Shown here: positions 12,404 to 22,795 of the stretch, piece by piece
Position numbering within the stretch: the first letter of the stretch is position 1
How the letters are laid out: each line of letters begins with the position of its first letter
Origin: Hirsutella rhossiliensis
Lineage: Eukaryota; Ascomycota; Sordariomycetes; Hypocreales; Ophiocordycipitaceae
Length of the DNA stretch: 64,000 nucleotides
Direction of reading: 5' to 3'
Assembly (NCBI RefSeq): GCF_020360975.1
Contig: NW_025408667.1
Location: 8,432,001-8,496,000 of the forward strand
The notes under the pieces: model-generated
What the model saw: only the letters and a program-made list of their open reading frames with translations
The model's database searches: none
What the model was told of the DNA's origin: nothing
Position numbers and translations under genes: made by a program

Positions 12404-13699
12404 TAAGGTTTACTTATAACTATACTAAGGATATTATAAGCTAGTAAAACTATTAAAGAAATAGTCTTAGTAATAAAAGAAACTAGTTTATATTATATAT
12501 ATAATTAACGACCTAGGTACTAAACTAAAGCTATTAAAGAATATTAAGATCTACCTAGTAATCTTAGTATAGTACCTTTACTTAGTATACCTTAAATACT
12601 ATAAAGAAAAAGAGCTAGGCTTAGTTTTAATAAATAAGAGAGTAGCTAAACTAAGAAATAATAATAAATTCTATAAAGTAAAATATATTATTAAGGTTAA
12701 GGACTTTACTACTAAAAAGGAAGGATAATTAATTAAGGAGTACTTAATCTATTAAAAGGGATAGGGAGCCTTTTATAATACTTAGGTTAAGGAGCTAAAA
12801 GTATCTTTCTAGCTTATAAAGGAATTTTAATATAAATAAGACCGGTTAATTAAGGTAGCTAAAGCTCCCTTATTAGCGCCCTTACTACCTACTTAAAAGA
12901 AGGCGCTCTTAGCTATACCCCTTATAACGCCCCTTATAATACCTATTACCTTAGCTATATAGCTAGTTATCCTTTTATAAAGAGAACTATAGAGCCCGCC
13001 GCTTATAACTAAGAACGCTATAGCGCTTAAAGAGGCCGCTAGCCGTCGCTTATAGCGCTTAGCTACTATTAAGGCTTACTTTAAGTAACTCTACTAATAA
13101 GAGCCCTTAAAGAGCTATATATAGACTTTAAAGAGATAACTATACTACTAGCCCTTTATAAGCTATTTTATAAAAAGATATACCTTTCTTTTATATAAGA
13201 TTATAGAAAAATTAACTAATAAGTAAAGAGCTTATAAAATAAAAAGAAGATTATTTAACTAATACTTAAAGGATTTAAATTAATATACTATTATAGATAG
13301 TAGGTTTTTCTTAAAGGTAAGTAATTTAATATTTAAAAGGTACTATAAAGACTAGCCCTATATTACTTATAATAGCTATAGTAAGGAATATACTATAGCC
13401 CTTACTAAGAGTATTAAATAATAGTTAGCTTATATTATTAAAGTAATATATATAAGAGTAGCGCTTAAAATAGTCCTTTTTAATAAAAACTATTTATTTT
13501 ATTACCTTTATAACTAATCCTTAGTATATTAATAGGGCCTAGCTTTAATAAAAGGGGCCTAAAACCTTTAAAAGCTTTAGAAATAAGCTCTTTTAAAGGT
13601 CTTAAAAGCCTTTAAAAGAATCCTTATTAAGGCCTTAAAGGCTAAAGCGGCCCTACTACTACTAAAGGTATTATTTAAAAGGATATACCTCTTTTATAC
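12404..13699 (+). pseudogene. LINE-2: RIPed non-LTR retrotransposon fragment (3' part of RT region)
   Basis: At about 13,540-13,699 this strand is clearly homologous to the minus strand at 16,440-16,600, which follows a LINE RT domain. Both decode, after allowing RIP stops, to a shared segment ending ...KAALLLLKV. The match continues on the far side of the S insertion at 14,401, showing one element split by that insertion. The earlier part (12,404-13,250) has a chromodomain-like reading near 12,650-12,830 that I could not settle; it may belong to a separate gypsy fragment. Confidence 0.5.
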
Positions 13700-14395
13700 T
13701 ATAAGAAGGTATAAGCAATAAGCGTAGAATCGGGTAATAGATAGCGTAGGCGGAAAGACCGGCCGAAGGAGTATAGGGTAGGATTTCGTCCGGAATTTAT
13801 AACGAGCATATAAGGGGCTAAATAATATATTAAAAGAATAGCGTTGCAAAGGATTCTTTTAAACTTACTTATTCTATCTACTACTCCCAGGGAAATCCTT
13901 CGTCTTTTATAGACTATTGCTCGCCTACTAGTAGACTAATTAGTCAGCTTTCTAGCATATTCTATAGTGCTTAAAAAGCTCTATCTATAGTATATCTTCC
14001 TAACTTAGTAGGTGGTCTGATTGTGGCGTAATGGTTAACGTAAGACTATGGGTTCTAGTATAAGTAGTAGATTTAACTAGAATGTTCTATTCCCTACCTA
14101 TTCTCGTATCGCGGATATCTTCGGAAACACTAGGCTAAAATAGGCAATAGGGTATCCGTTCTGCTCGTAATTAACCTATGCATTTTATGCATATTTTTGT
14201 TTATAAGGATAGGCTTATCCTGACCCGCTTTTCCTAGAGGAAGGTATAGGTGTCTAGTAGAGGTCTTTGTCTTTAAGGGTTATTCCCTTAGACTATATTA
14301 TAGAACCTCTTTTTACTAGCTTATTCTATAGAGCCTCCCTATGCCTGTTATTTCTTTATAATAGTAAAATAGGAATATAAGGGTATATTCTTATA
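13700..14395. mobile_element. S element copy 1, probable solo LTR
   Basis: 696-bp unit starting TATAAGAAGG and ending ATTCTTATA, flanked by the exact 5-bp duplication tatac (13,695-13,699 and 14,396-14,400). The same unit occurs inverted at 48,913-49,609 and from 63,552 to the window end. A 5-bp duplication with TA...TA ends fits an LTR whose TG...CA ends were changed by RIP. The middle keeps TG and CA (for example gtggcgtaatgg near 14,031), so it is less mutated than its host. Removing it rejoins a LINE sequence shared with 16,380-16,440. Confidence 0.75.
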
Positions 14396-14400
14396 TATAC

Positions 14401-14480
14401 CCTTTAAACCTTATAGTTATTACTTAGTTACTTTATAAAGTAAGCTTATAACTTAGCTATTTTATTAGGTAGGATCGTAC
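14401..14480 (+). pseudogene. LINE-2 fragment, continuation after the S insertion
   Basis: The segment ending near 14,470 with gcttataacttagctat aligns with the reverse complement of 16,360-16,430 (gcttgtaacctagctat), continuing the + strand LINE from 13,699. Homology is lost soon after. Confidence 0.6.
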
Positions 14481-16072
14481 CCTTATAAATATTAGCTTAT
14501 TAATAAGATAGGACCTTAGCTATCCTTATCCCTCCTTAAAGTATACTTAAAGATTTTATAAAAGCGCGGATTATTTAATTAAATATCCTTCTTAACTATA
14601 ATAAATTTAAACGTCTATTCTTCCCTTTTAAAGTAGAAGTTACTTATTATATAACTTTAGTAAAGATAAAGAGGTATAAAGTAAAAAAATCTCTAAGACT
14701 TAAATTAATAGCCTAAGACCTATAAAGCTATATATAAAACTAATAATTAAATAATTATATCGTTAACTACTTTATTAATCTTTAGCTAGATACTATATAT
14801 ACTTTAGTTATATACCTTTATTTTTATTTAAACTAGTCTTTAAGATATAAACTTATTATTCTACTTTATTTATATAGCGATAAGTAGCTTTATAAAGCTA
14901 TAAATACTTAAAGGATAATAGTAATATTTAGGAAAAAAAGTATTCTAAGGATTTAATAATTAAAGTAATAACTACCTTAATAGCTAAAGTTAAGAGCTTA
15001 ATAAGATAATAAGCTTACTAGGAAATAAATAATTAAATAATACTTTTACTAATAGTATAGGAAAAGTAATAAGCTAATATTAAAAAAACTTAAGCTAATA
15101 TTATTAGCCTTATAACCCTTAATATTAGCGACTTAGTTAAGAAACTATATTCTTTTTAAGCTAATTAGCTATCCCTATCTCTACTTTAGCTAAAAAGGTT
15201 AAAAGGGCTTCCCTTCTTTCCTTAAAGCTATAAAGAATAAGTAAGCTAAGGGCCCTCTTCTATCTCTTAAAGGTTTAGTAAAGGACCTTTCTTTCCTACT
15301 TATAGTTTAGGTACCTTAAGATAAGGTGCCTAGCTATATACCTTCCTTAGTTATAGTAGTAGTTATCTTAGTCTACTTTATTAGTCCTTTTTAAAAAGGA
15401 AAATAAAAAGCTAGCCTTAAAGAAGAGCTAGTAAAAAGGTAAGAGGGTTAGCTTAGGCCTCCTTATAAGGTCCTTTTCTAAGCTAAGGGCTAAGTAAGGG
15501 GTCTTTTAAATAAATATATAATACTTACCTAGGCCCTTAGCCCTAAGGCCTTTAGCCGCTTTAGTAGCTTAAAGTCCCTTTTAATAGTCCTTAGTAACTT
15601 ACTAGACTTTTCTTTATAAGTAGCTAATAAAGACTAAGGGGGTCTCTTAGGTAAGGGCCCTTAAGCCTTTTTTAGCTAGCTAGTTAGCTAGCTTATTACT
15701 AAAGATCCTTAGGTAGCTAGGGTATTAGTATAGCTATATATTATAAAAGGCTTCTAAGCTAAATAAGAGCCTTTAAATATATATAGCTAGGTCTAAGAAA
15801 CTTATAACCTTCCTTATAGCGGCTTAGCTATCTATAAAGATATAGGTATTTATAAGGGGGTTAAGGGGGCTAAGCTTTAAAGGCTAAGGCCTCTTAGCTA
15901 GGTCCTTTAAAACCCTTAGTATTATAAATAGCTTTATATTAGCTACTTTAATTAAGGGCCCTAGGGTTTTATAGTATGCTTTAATAGGCTTATTTTCTAA
16001 GCTTATTTTATAAAAGTAATAAGTATTAGTCTTTATAAGGGACTCTTTAAAGTACCTTTTAAAGCTATTAGT
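14481..16072. repeat. RIPed sequence, possibly LINE-1 3' region
   Basis: CA/TG-depleted throughout. No domain recognised. The part nearest 16,072 lies downstream of the minus-strand LINE RT and is probably its 3' coding region or untranslated tail. Nothing else supported. Confidence 0.4.
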
Positions 16073-16440
16073 ATAAAAGGCTAAGGGCTATAACCTAAAG
16101 TCTTTTAGGCTAGCTAGGCTAGCTAAGAGGCGTTAGTACTACTTTTTAGCTAAGGGCTTAAGGACCTTTATTATTATAATAAAAGCCTTAAGCTCTAAGG
16201 CCTATAAGGGCTCTTAGCTAGCTTTCTTGCTTTTTAAGCTATAATTAGGTCTAATAAGAGCTACGAGGCCTTTAAGGAAGCGGAAGAGCTATATATATAG
16301 CTTAATATAGCTTAAGGCCCTTAAGTTAAAGCCTAGGTTAGTAAGGTTATCCTATATAGCTAGGTTACAAGCTTGCCTTATAATATAACTAGGTAAGAAG
16401 TATAAGGTCTAGAAAGTATAAAAGAAGTATACCCTTTTAA
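16073..16440. repeat. Direct repeat, LINE segment copy 1
   Basis: About 368 bp, matches 17,074-17,442 in the same orientation, from ataaaaggct through gctaagaggcgttagtac to near ...gaagtata. Differences are mostly C/T and G/A, with this copy the more TA-rich. Confidence 0.85.
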
Positions 16441-17073
16441 ATATACCTTTAATAGTAGTAGGGCTGCTTTTACTTTTAAATCCCTAATAAGGGATCCTTT
16501 AAAAGCCCTTAAGACCTTTAAAAGAGCTTAGTTTTAAAGCCTTTAAAAAGGCTTTATAAGGTTCTTAAGGGTCTTAGGCCCCTTATATTAAGGCTAGGCC
16601 TTATAGTCTATTATAGAAGTTATATAAGCTTAATAGAGCTATTTAAAGGCTTTTAAATAATAGGCCTTTTTATATAGAGGTTAAGTAAGTTAGTTTTTTA
16701 AAGGTAGCTTATATAAAAGCTACCTTCTTCTTAATATATTATTTAAATAAGAGCTTAGAATTAAAAAAGACCCTTAACTACTATACTTAAGGCTTTACCT
16801 TAAAAACTAAGCCTCCTATAATTATACCCTTTAAAATAAGCTGCCGTTACCTATTAAAGTAAATAAGTTCTATCTTTAAAGGGTTAAAGTAGACCCCTTA
16901 GTCTTTAGCTTATTTAAATAGGTTAATAGCTATTACTTCTAGCTACTAAACGTTCTTCTTAGCTTAGGTCAATATTATAAAGATATTAAAGTTATCTATA
17001 TAAAATAGCTAGTATCCCTTAGCTGCTAGTATCCCTCTTATATATAAAAGGAATAAAATAACGCTAATAAGGG

Positions 17074-17442
17074 ATAAAAGGCTAGGGGCTATAGTCCGAA
17101 GTCTTTTAGGCTAGCTAAGCTAGCTAAGAGGCGTTAGTACCGCTTCTTAGCTAAGGGCTTAAGGGCCTCTATTATCGTAATAGAGGCCTTAGACTCTAGG
17201 GCTTATAAGGGCTCTTAGCTAGCTTTCCTTCTTTCTAAGTTATAATTAGGTCCGATAATAGCTACTAGGCCTTTATAAAGGTAGAAGAGCTATATATAGG
17301 GCCTAATATAGCTTAAGGCTCCTAGGTTAGAGCCTAAGTCGGCGAGGTCGTCTTATATTGCTAGGTCGTACGCTTACCTTATAGGGTAACTAGGTAGGAA
17401 GTATAGGGTCCGAAGGTCATAGGAGAGCTATGCTTTTTCGAA
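17074..17442. repeat. Direct repeat, LINE segment copy 2
   Basis: Partner of 16,073-16,440. Retains more CG than copy 1. Begins right at the broken start of the RT frame, suggesting a junction between two LINE fragments at about 17,065. Confidence 0.85.
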
Positions 17443-17559
17443 TCTAAAATATTTATATTACGCTACTTAAAAATACGGTATAAGTAAGGCGACTACTTAA
17501 TTAGACGGCGAAGGCTATACTAATTTACGGAGATTAAATAGGACAAAGACAAATAAATA

Positions 17560-18859
17560 TAATACCTTTATTTAGTATATAAGCGCCAAGCAATCATTTC
17601 TTAACCGGAGCGGCTTGCCCGGTATATACTTAGTAGACACCATAGCGTAGCGTTTTATTCGCTAATGTAAGGATGGCATGTGTCGCTGCTGCTTTCTCCG
17701 TCTAAGACGATAGCAATATTATATTCGTGGAACCTTAGAGTTAAGACAGGCTTGGCTGGGACGGTGGGGACCCATCTTATTGAAGCTCTGGAGGCTGGGG
17801 TTTACTAATATGAGTGACTTTTGGAACTGAACTCTGATTTGATTTCGGGGCCGACGGGAAGCAACTATCGAGGTGGATGGACTGAGGGCGAGGGAGAAGG
17901 TTCTTTCATCTCTTCGCTCCCTAAAGGATGGCGGTCAGCGGCGCGTTGATAGTCCTTTCGTCTCTTCGTTCCTCAAGGCATCAGAGTTGCTCTTCTCTGT
18001 TTCTATTCCCGAAAATGTATCACCAGAAAGAAGTCTTAAATAAGGGCCTGATCCACGAAGTTGAACCAAAACAAGGTCAGACACAAGCAGAGACTTGTCC
18101 CACCTAGCAAAACGCATGCTACAGTACTTCTCGCGCAGCCTGGATTGGAAACGGGTCCAGTAACGCAGGGAATCAGAAAAGCAGCAAAAGAGCACTCTTT
18201 CTTAGCAACTTTCCCTTACGAAGGCATTTCCACATTCCCTGCTAGCGCAATACATTGAGAACGGTGATTAATATGCAGCAACGTGTGATAGGGGAGAAGG
18301 GGGGGGGTGCCCTCCCCCCTCACCCTTCCCCTTCCCTACTAAGCAGGCAGTCTGCTTCCCCAAGCAAAGAAGGTGGGGGAGGGGTTAGGCTTTTCTCTCG
18401 CCTGCTACGGAAGACGGAAAGGGGAGACTTAAGTCTATTATTCACACCAAAATATACGGCTGATCGAAGTGGGGATACTCTTCTAGCCGATGTTTAAGTC
18501 AGCCCTTCTTTTTTTTGGTTCAGCTGTCGCGGATTAGGCCCTAAATATTAAGTTGGATCTCGTGGTCTGCTATAGCTGATACTCTATGGAATTTAGTAAG
18601 TAGACAGTCAGAATGTCGTAGTTATGTCTAAAAGCCGCCAACCATAGCTGCCCAATTAGAGAAATACAAATTACTCTTTTCTCGTTCTAGCTGAAACCTA
18701 ATGGGATTTAATAGATAGACAAATTGACCTAACCTTTAACTTTAAAAAGCAGTCAAGTTCCTCCTGCTACCTGCCGTGAGCCCCCTGCAAAGCAGTGCAG
18801 CAATAACTGGAATCTACTTAATTAATCCGGTATTTATATTCTCCGTGATTATCGGGAAC
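17560..18859. other. Unique, non-RIPed intergenic sequence upstream of the cysteine-rich gene
   Basis: From about 17,560 CA and TG return to normal frequency and no repeat match to the rest of the window was seen. Short frames exist (a minus one at 17,935-18,195 and + ones at 18,061-18,497) but have no recognisable features and overlap each other, so I do not call genes. A C/G-rich low-complexity patch lies at 18,295-18,385. A small direct repeat, tttcatctcttcgctccct / tttcgtctcttcgttcctc, occurs near 17,904 and 17,957. The promoter and leader of the following gene should lie here, but no confident TATA element or intron was identified. Confidence 0.7.
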
Positions 18860-20323
18860 ATGAAGCTTTATACTCTTTGGCCATATCTCTTTTGGCCCGG
18901 CCTCTTAGCGTTGGCCAAGGACGCTGCTGCTGAAAGCCACGAAGTTGGACTTTTGGCGGCTGTTGAAAGCTCTCATGAAATTAACGACGGCATAAAGTAC
19001 GCAAGTAGCGATAACTCATTCTCTGGCGGTTACGACGACCCGCCTGACGACCGCAATCCTACCTACACCTTCTCTGGTGGGGACCACAGCGATGCTCCTG
19101 TGCCGGCACCAACTGGGCCGCACTGTTCCAGGGGCCAGAAATCGTGCCACGGTAACTCATCCTCTGGCGGTTACGACGACCCGTCTGACGACCTCAATCC
19201 TACCTACACCTACCCTGGTGGGGACCACAGCGATGCTCCTGTGCCGGTACCAACTGGACCGCACTGTTCTAGGGGCCAGAAATCTTGTCACGGGACATAC
19301 GTCCCTAAGGAATCATCTTGCTGCTCTCCGGGACAGAAACAGTGCAATGAAAAATGCATCCCCGAGGAAGAACAGTGCTGTGCTCGAGGCAAGAAGAAGT
19401 GTCATGGAAAATGCATCACCGAGAAAGAGCCATGCTGCGCTCGAGGCAAGAAGAAGTGCCACGGAAAATGCATCGTCAAGGAGGAACTATGCTGCACTCG
19501 AGGCAATAAAATATGCAATGGAAAATGCATCTCCAAAAAAACACTATGCTGCTCCAAAGGCAAGAAGAGGTGCAATGACGAATGCATCCCTAAGGAATCA
19601 CTATGCTGCTCTCAAGGTCAGAAAAGATGCAACGGACAATGCATCCCCAGTGGAACAGAATGCTGCTCTCAAGGTCAGAAACTATGCAACGGAAATTGCG
19701 TCTCACAAGGGACAGTATGTTGTTCGGTTGGTGAGAAGCAATGTGCCAGCGTCTGCATTCCAAAGGACCATACCTGTTGCGGCTCCAGCGGCTTCCACTG
19801 CGGCCCCCAGAACCCTTTCTGCGCGGCTGATCAAAGATGCCTGGTATGTGCACCGGGGCAAAAGCAATGTGCCAGCGGCTGCATTCCACAGGACCATACA
19901 TGCTGTGGAAATGGCGGCTTTCACTGCGGCCCCCAGAACCCATTCTGTACCGCCAACCAGAAGGGATGCCTAAAATGTAAGCCGGGCGAGAAGCAGTGTG
20001 CCAGCGGCTGTATCCCCCAGGATCATACATGCTGTGGAAATAGCGGCTCCCATTGCGGGCCCTGGAACCCATTCTGTACCGCCAACCAGAAGGGATGCCT
20101 AAAGTGCAAGCCGGGAGAAAAGCAGTGTGCTAGCGGCTGCATCCCACAGAATCACGCATGCTGTGGAACTAGCGGATCTCATTGCGCTCCTCCGCTCCGG
20201 TGCACTGCCAACCAAAAGGGATGCTACAAGCCGGGTCCTAAGGGTCCTAAGGGTTACCATAAGGGTCCTAAGGGTCCTAAGGGTTACTATGGGGGTCCTA
20301 AGGGTAACCATAAGGGCTACTAG
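18860..20323 (+). CDS. Secreted cysteine-rich tandem-repeat protein (487 aa), candidate effector or wall protein
   Basis: I start at ATG 18,860; the frame can be opened 84 bases earlier only from a GTG at 18,776, and the ATG gives a proper secretion signal (MKLYTLWPYLFWPGLLALA, residues 1-19). Residues about 51-145 are two 47-residue repeats (SGGYDDP...NPTYT...GGDHSDAPVP) each ending in HCSRGQKSCHG. Residues 154-306 hold eight units of 19 residues of the form CC-x2-G-x-K-x-C-x3-C-I/V-x6. Residues 307-433 are three longer units of about 42 residues (CCG...HCGPxNPFC...C...CASGCIPQ), then a partial one. The tail 456-487 is Gly/Pro/Lys/Tyr-rich (GPKGPKGY). Disulfide-rich repeats with a signal peptide suggest an extracellular role, either cell-wall associated or interacting with a host. 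No enzyme motif is seen and no named family was recognised. It is the only convincing host gene in the window, with no visible intron. Confidence 0.88.
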   Translation: MKLYTLWPYLFWPGLLALAKDAAAESHEVGLLAAVESSHEINDGIKYASSDNSFSGGYDDPPDDRNPTYTFSGGDHSDAPVPAPTGPHCSRGQKSCHGNSSSGGYDDPSDDLNPTYTYPGGDHSDAPVPVPTGPHCSRGQKSCHGTYVPKESSCCSPGQKQCNEKCIPEEEQCCARGKKKCHGKCITEKEPCCARGKKKCHGKCIVKEELCCTRGNKICNGKCISKKTLCCSKGKKRCNDECIPKESLCCSQGQKRCNGQCIPSGTECCSQGQKLCNGNCVSQGTVCCSVGEKQCASVCIPKDHTCCGSSGFHCGPQNPFCAADQRCLVCAPGQKQCASGCIPQDHTCCGNGGFHCGPQNPFCTANQKGCLKCKPGEKQCASGCIPQDHTCCGNSGSHCGPWNPFCTANQKGCLKCKPGEKQCASGCIPQNHACCGTSGSHCAPPLRCTANQKGCYKPGPKGPKGYHKGPKGPKGYYGGPKGNHKGY

Positions 20324-20434
20324 TGCAGTGAATTAACAAAAGTTCCAGCTCATAGGAAATAAGGGGTAAATGTAAGGGTCGTGTGCAGGCGAGGAATGGG
20401 CCACACACGCACACGCGTACTGTAGTAACTCACT

Positions 20435-20440
20435 AATAAA
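20435..20440 (+). terminator. Candidate polyadenylation signal AATAAA
   Basis: An exact AATAAA 112 bases after the TAG stop at 20,321-20,323 of the cysteine-rich gene, in un-RIPed sequence. Fungal signals are loose, so this is only a candidate. Confidence 0.4.
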
Positions 20441-21187
20441 TTGGTCCGTTGCTCTCCTTGCTTGACATCATGCCTATGTGCATACATACATTCCTCCCCA
20501 AGGGCTGTTTCTGAAGCTTTCAAAGAGGCGTTTTCATGATGCGGCCTCTTCAAGAGCTAGTGTCGCGTGTAAGTTACTGGCGGCACCATTTTCTGGAGTG
20601 AACACTCTACTTTTGCGTAGCAAAATGATCTGATGGTTATAAGCCCGGGAGGTGGTTTTATCCGTAGTCCCTCCCAGAACTTCCGCGTGCCAAACACAAA
20701 GACTGCCGGATATTGTCACGTTTCTGGTGTCAGGCATCCCGAGCCCGCCTGTAAGCTAAGAAACCCATGGAGTGTAATGAGCTTCATTTGGGACCGTCGG
20801 GACCCGTCCGACTGGCGACCGCGGGAGGACATGGTCGCAAGTGTGTGCGGTCGGCCTGCTGGCTGTCCTCCTGCACTACTGAGTACCATTCAGCAGAAAA
20901 CAGTTTCGATGTGATAATCACAATGCGGCGCGGAGGCAACGGTTGGACCTACTGCATGGTGGTTTAGGCGCCGATGCTGGTTGGCGCTGAGCAGCTCCCT
21001 TGCCGCCTCCCCCTTCCGCGCGCCAGGCGGCTCGGGTACACCTGGGAGATCGAACTTGGAACCAACGCGTTTCAGCTTGCGCTGTGCTTATTCTCAGTTA
21101 ACTATCTTTATATTCGGTCCTTCGTCGTTTACTTTTCTTCGTCTTATCTATCTTTATATTTCTAAGCCAGCCTTACTATACTATTAG
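20441..21187. other. Unique non-RIPed sequence, no gene recognised
   Basis: Normal CA/TG content and fairly GC-rich (20,640-21,060). Several short overlapping frames on both strands lack features. The island ends at 21,188, where a Copia-B LTR begins. Confidence 0.6.
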
Positions 21188-21520
21188 TGTCGCGAAGCGT
21201 GGCCTGATTTCGTAGTTCTTAGAGATATCCTATAGTAAGAGGGATCTAGGAAGCTAAAAACAACCGGTATAAAAGAAGGAAGAAGGAGCTAAAAGGAGGT
21301 ATAGAAAGGAGGGTAGGGGAGAGAGGGGAAGTAAAAGTAGCGATAGCTTCCTATAGAGGTAGCGAAAGATAAGACGGATCTACTAGTAACGGCTAGAAAA
21401 GATAGGGAAAGCTCGGTCTTTAAACGGATATTAAGGACTTAGCTAAGAAGGATTTCCTTTATAAATTAAGATACTAGATAGATATAAAAGGGGATATTAA
21501 ATAAAGGAAAGGAAGAGGAA
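21188..21520 (+). repeat. Copia-B LTR (+), truncated
   Basis: Begins with an un-RIPed start TGTCGCGAAGCGTGGCCTG and follows the family consensus (gatatcctatagtaagaggg, gatactagatagatataaaag) to about 21,520. There the Gypsy-1 LTR begins and the last third of this LTR is missing. Confidence 0.8.
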
Positions 21521-21524
21521 CTAT

Positions 21525-21719
21525 TATAAGGTAAGTAAAGGGTTATACTATAAGTGCCTTCTATTATATTATAATAATAAGCTATATAGGATCTAACTAT
21601 ATACCGCGCCTACTACTACTAAATAGGCGGTTATATATATAGCTTACCCTACCTTATAACGCTATTAGCTAAGGTCTAGGTATTAGCCTAGACCTATATT
21701 AAAGGTAAATACCCTTATA
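21525..21719 (-). repeat. 3' LTR of Gypsy-1
   Basis: 195 bp, matches 44,893-45,087 (shared ggttatactataagtgcc, then ataataataagctatata, then gacctatattaaaggtaaat). Confidence 0.8.
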
Positions 21720-22304
21720 TAAGGTCCCTACCCTTCTTTTTATAAGTAGTCCCTTATAACGTTAATCCTATACCTTAGCGCGCGGCTAAAAAGTAAATAA
21801 CTTACTAGCGCGCCCTTATTACTTTTTCCTTTTAACTATACTATTATTATTAATATTAATAGTAGTAGCTATAACTATAACTATAAGTCTCTTAGCGCCT
21901 AGCTATATACTAGCGCTTATATATAAGCTAACCTATACCCTTACTAGTTATTTAAATAATTTAATATATCCTCCCCTATCTTATCTTACTTCTCTACTAA
22001 GATCGATAACTTTATCGACCGCGCCCTTACCTTACCCGCTACCCTACCTATTACCCCCGCCGCCTTAGTAGCGCCCGCTGCTGCTCCGCGCTATCCGCTG
22101 CCTAGCTTCTTAGCTATTAACTTTACTACCCGCGCCGCCGCTGCCCCCGCTACGCTCTCTGCTACCGGCCGCCGCGATAACGATAATAAAGATAATAATA
22201 ATAAGCGCGGGTCCTCGCCGCTCTCCTCTATAAGCCCCTCCGCTCTTATTCTTATAAGTATTACTAACTCCCTATATTAGTATAAGTACGCTATAGCCTA
22301 GGGC

Positions 22305-22309
22305 GCTAC
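22305..22309. repeat. Target-site duplication of Copia-D, left copy (gctac)
   Basis: Exact 5-bp match to 31,162-31,166, directly outside the two Copia-D LTRs. Confidence 0.9.
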
Positions 22310-22578
22310 TATCGCACGGAGGATGAGCAAGTGGGCATAAAGATCAGGGACTGGAAGACTCTTGATTCTGCTATCTAAGGTGGGAAAGAGGCGAGATCTT
22401 TATAGACTGCCTGAATATGAGAATGGAAGGGAATGGTAGTGAATGGAAGCATCTGATCGGATCATCTGGAAGCCACTGATGCGTTGATGATGCCTCCTAG
22501 AAGTTTCTGTGGGGAAATGTGAAACGGACTGTGCGAATAGGGGTCAGACTGTTGGAGGCTGATATCCTATGTGTGACA
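22310..22578 (-). repeat. 3' LTR of Copia-D
   Basis: 269 bp. Differs from the other LTR only by one G fewer in atgtgaaac and one fewer in aggggtc. Confidence 0.93.
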
Positions 22579-22626
22579 TACCCCAGGTTGTGCTGGCTAG
22601 TGGGCAGTGCAAACTGAAGAAAGAAA

Positions 22627-22715
22627 CTAGATCCCTAGCAACGTAGAGATATCGACGAGACCGAGTTGTTTGACGAAAGTAGCAAATTTCTGGCCTGGCA
22701 GAGCTTTGGTGAGCG
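22627..22715 (-). pseudogene. Copia-D pol, C-terminal end of RNase H
   Basis: Minus-strand frame reading LTKALPGQKFATFVKQLG followed by LVDISTLLGI and a stop at 22,627. This is the standard end of a copia RNase H (compare the family motif ADxLTKAL). Upstream it runs into the 9-bp MULE duplication at 22,716-22,724. Across the MULE the frame joins a Pro/Ser/Asp-rich linker at 28,048, so the ADG/ADP residues and all of RT/RNase H before them are lost. Confidence 0.8.
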
Positions 22716-22724
22716 GGCTGAGCG
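22716..22724. repeat. MULE target-site duplication, left copy (ggctgagcg)
   Basis: Exact 9-bp match to 28,039-28,047 immediately outside the right end of the MULE. Nine bases is the usual length for Mutator-like elements. Confidence 0.92.
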
Positions 22725-22795
22725 GGGAGCCAATAGAGGCGCGGACCCCCGCGCCTTTAAAGTCGGCGCGGACGTCCGCGCCTGTTATGTAAGCC
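22725..22795. repeat. MULE left terminal inverted repeat
   Basis: Pairs with 25,890-25,949 + 28,030-28,038. Contains the perfect 18-bp palindrome GGCGCGGACGTCCGCGCC at 22,765-22,782. One difference from the partner is a C5 versus C4 run. Confidence 0.9.

Larger units (their letters stand above)
16073..17442 (-). pseudogene. LINE-1: RIPed non-LTR retrotransposon reverse transcriptase (minus)
   Basis: Minus-strand RT of a non-LTR element of Tad1-like character. Allowing RIP stops, the frame gives LSxISVILFLLYIRGIL at about 17,060-17,010, then the catalytic box YIDN (YIDD with D to N by RIP) at 16,991-17,002, then AKDxGVYFNPLKIELIYFN near 16,860-16,900, and VFFNSKLLFKxYIKKKV near 16,710-16,760. 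This order (palm, YxDD, thumb) is standard. A direct repeat flanks the RT: 17,074-17,442 and 16,073-16,440 are the same 3' segment, so the locus is a rearranged pair of LINE fragments. The upstream copy is less RIPed than the downstream one. Confidence 0.72.

Noticed and set aside
14025..14110. tRNA-derived SINE head in the S element
   Set aside because: An A-box-like tggcgtaatgg is present, but no B box at the right distance and no cloverleaf; the element is also long for a SINE and its ends and 5-bp duplication fit an LTR better.
1..17500. Mitochondrial DNA insertion as the cause of AT-richness
   Set aside because: Nuclear retrotransposon domains with RIP-type codon changes explain the composition; no mitochondrial gene was recognised.
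17935..18195. 86-codon minus frame in the island
   Set aside because: No motif, overlaps a + frame of similar length, no support for expression.
18776..18859. N-terminal extension of the cysteine-rich gene from a GTG
   Set aside because: GTG starts are not expected in a nuclear fungal gene and it would place a signal peptide internally.
19077..19973. Large + frame overlapping the cysteine-rich gene
   Set aside because: Out-of-frame shadow of a repetitive GC-rich gene; no independent features. The minus frames at 19,402-20,311 are shadows too.
20970..21070. Possible tRNA or small RNA gene in the GC-rich tail of the island
   Set aside because: No B box or cloverleaf could be drawn.
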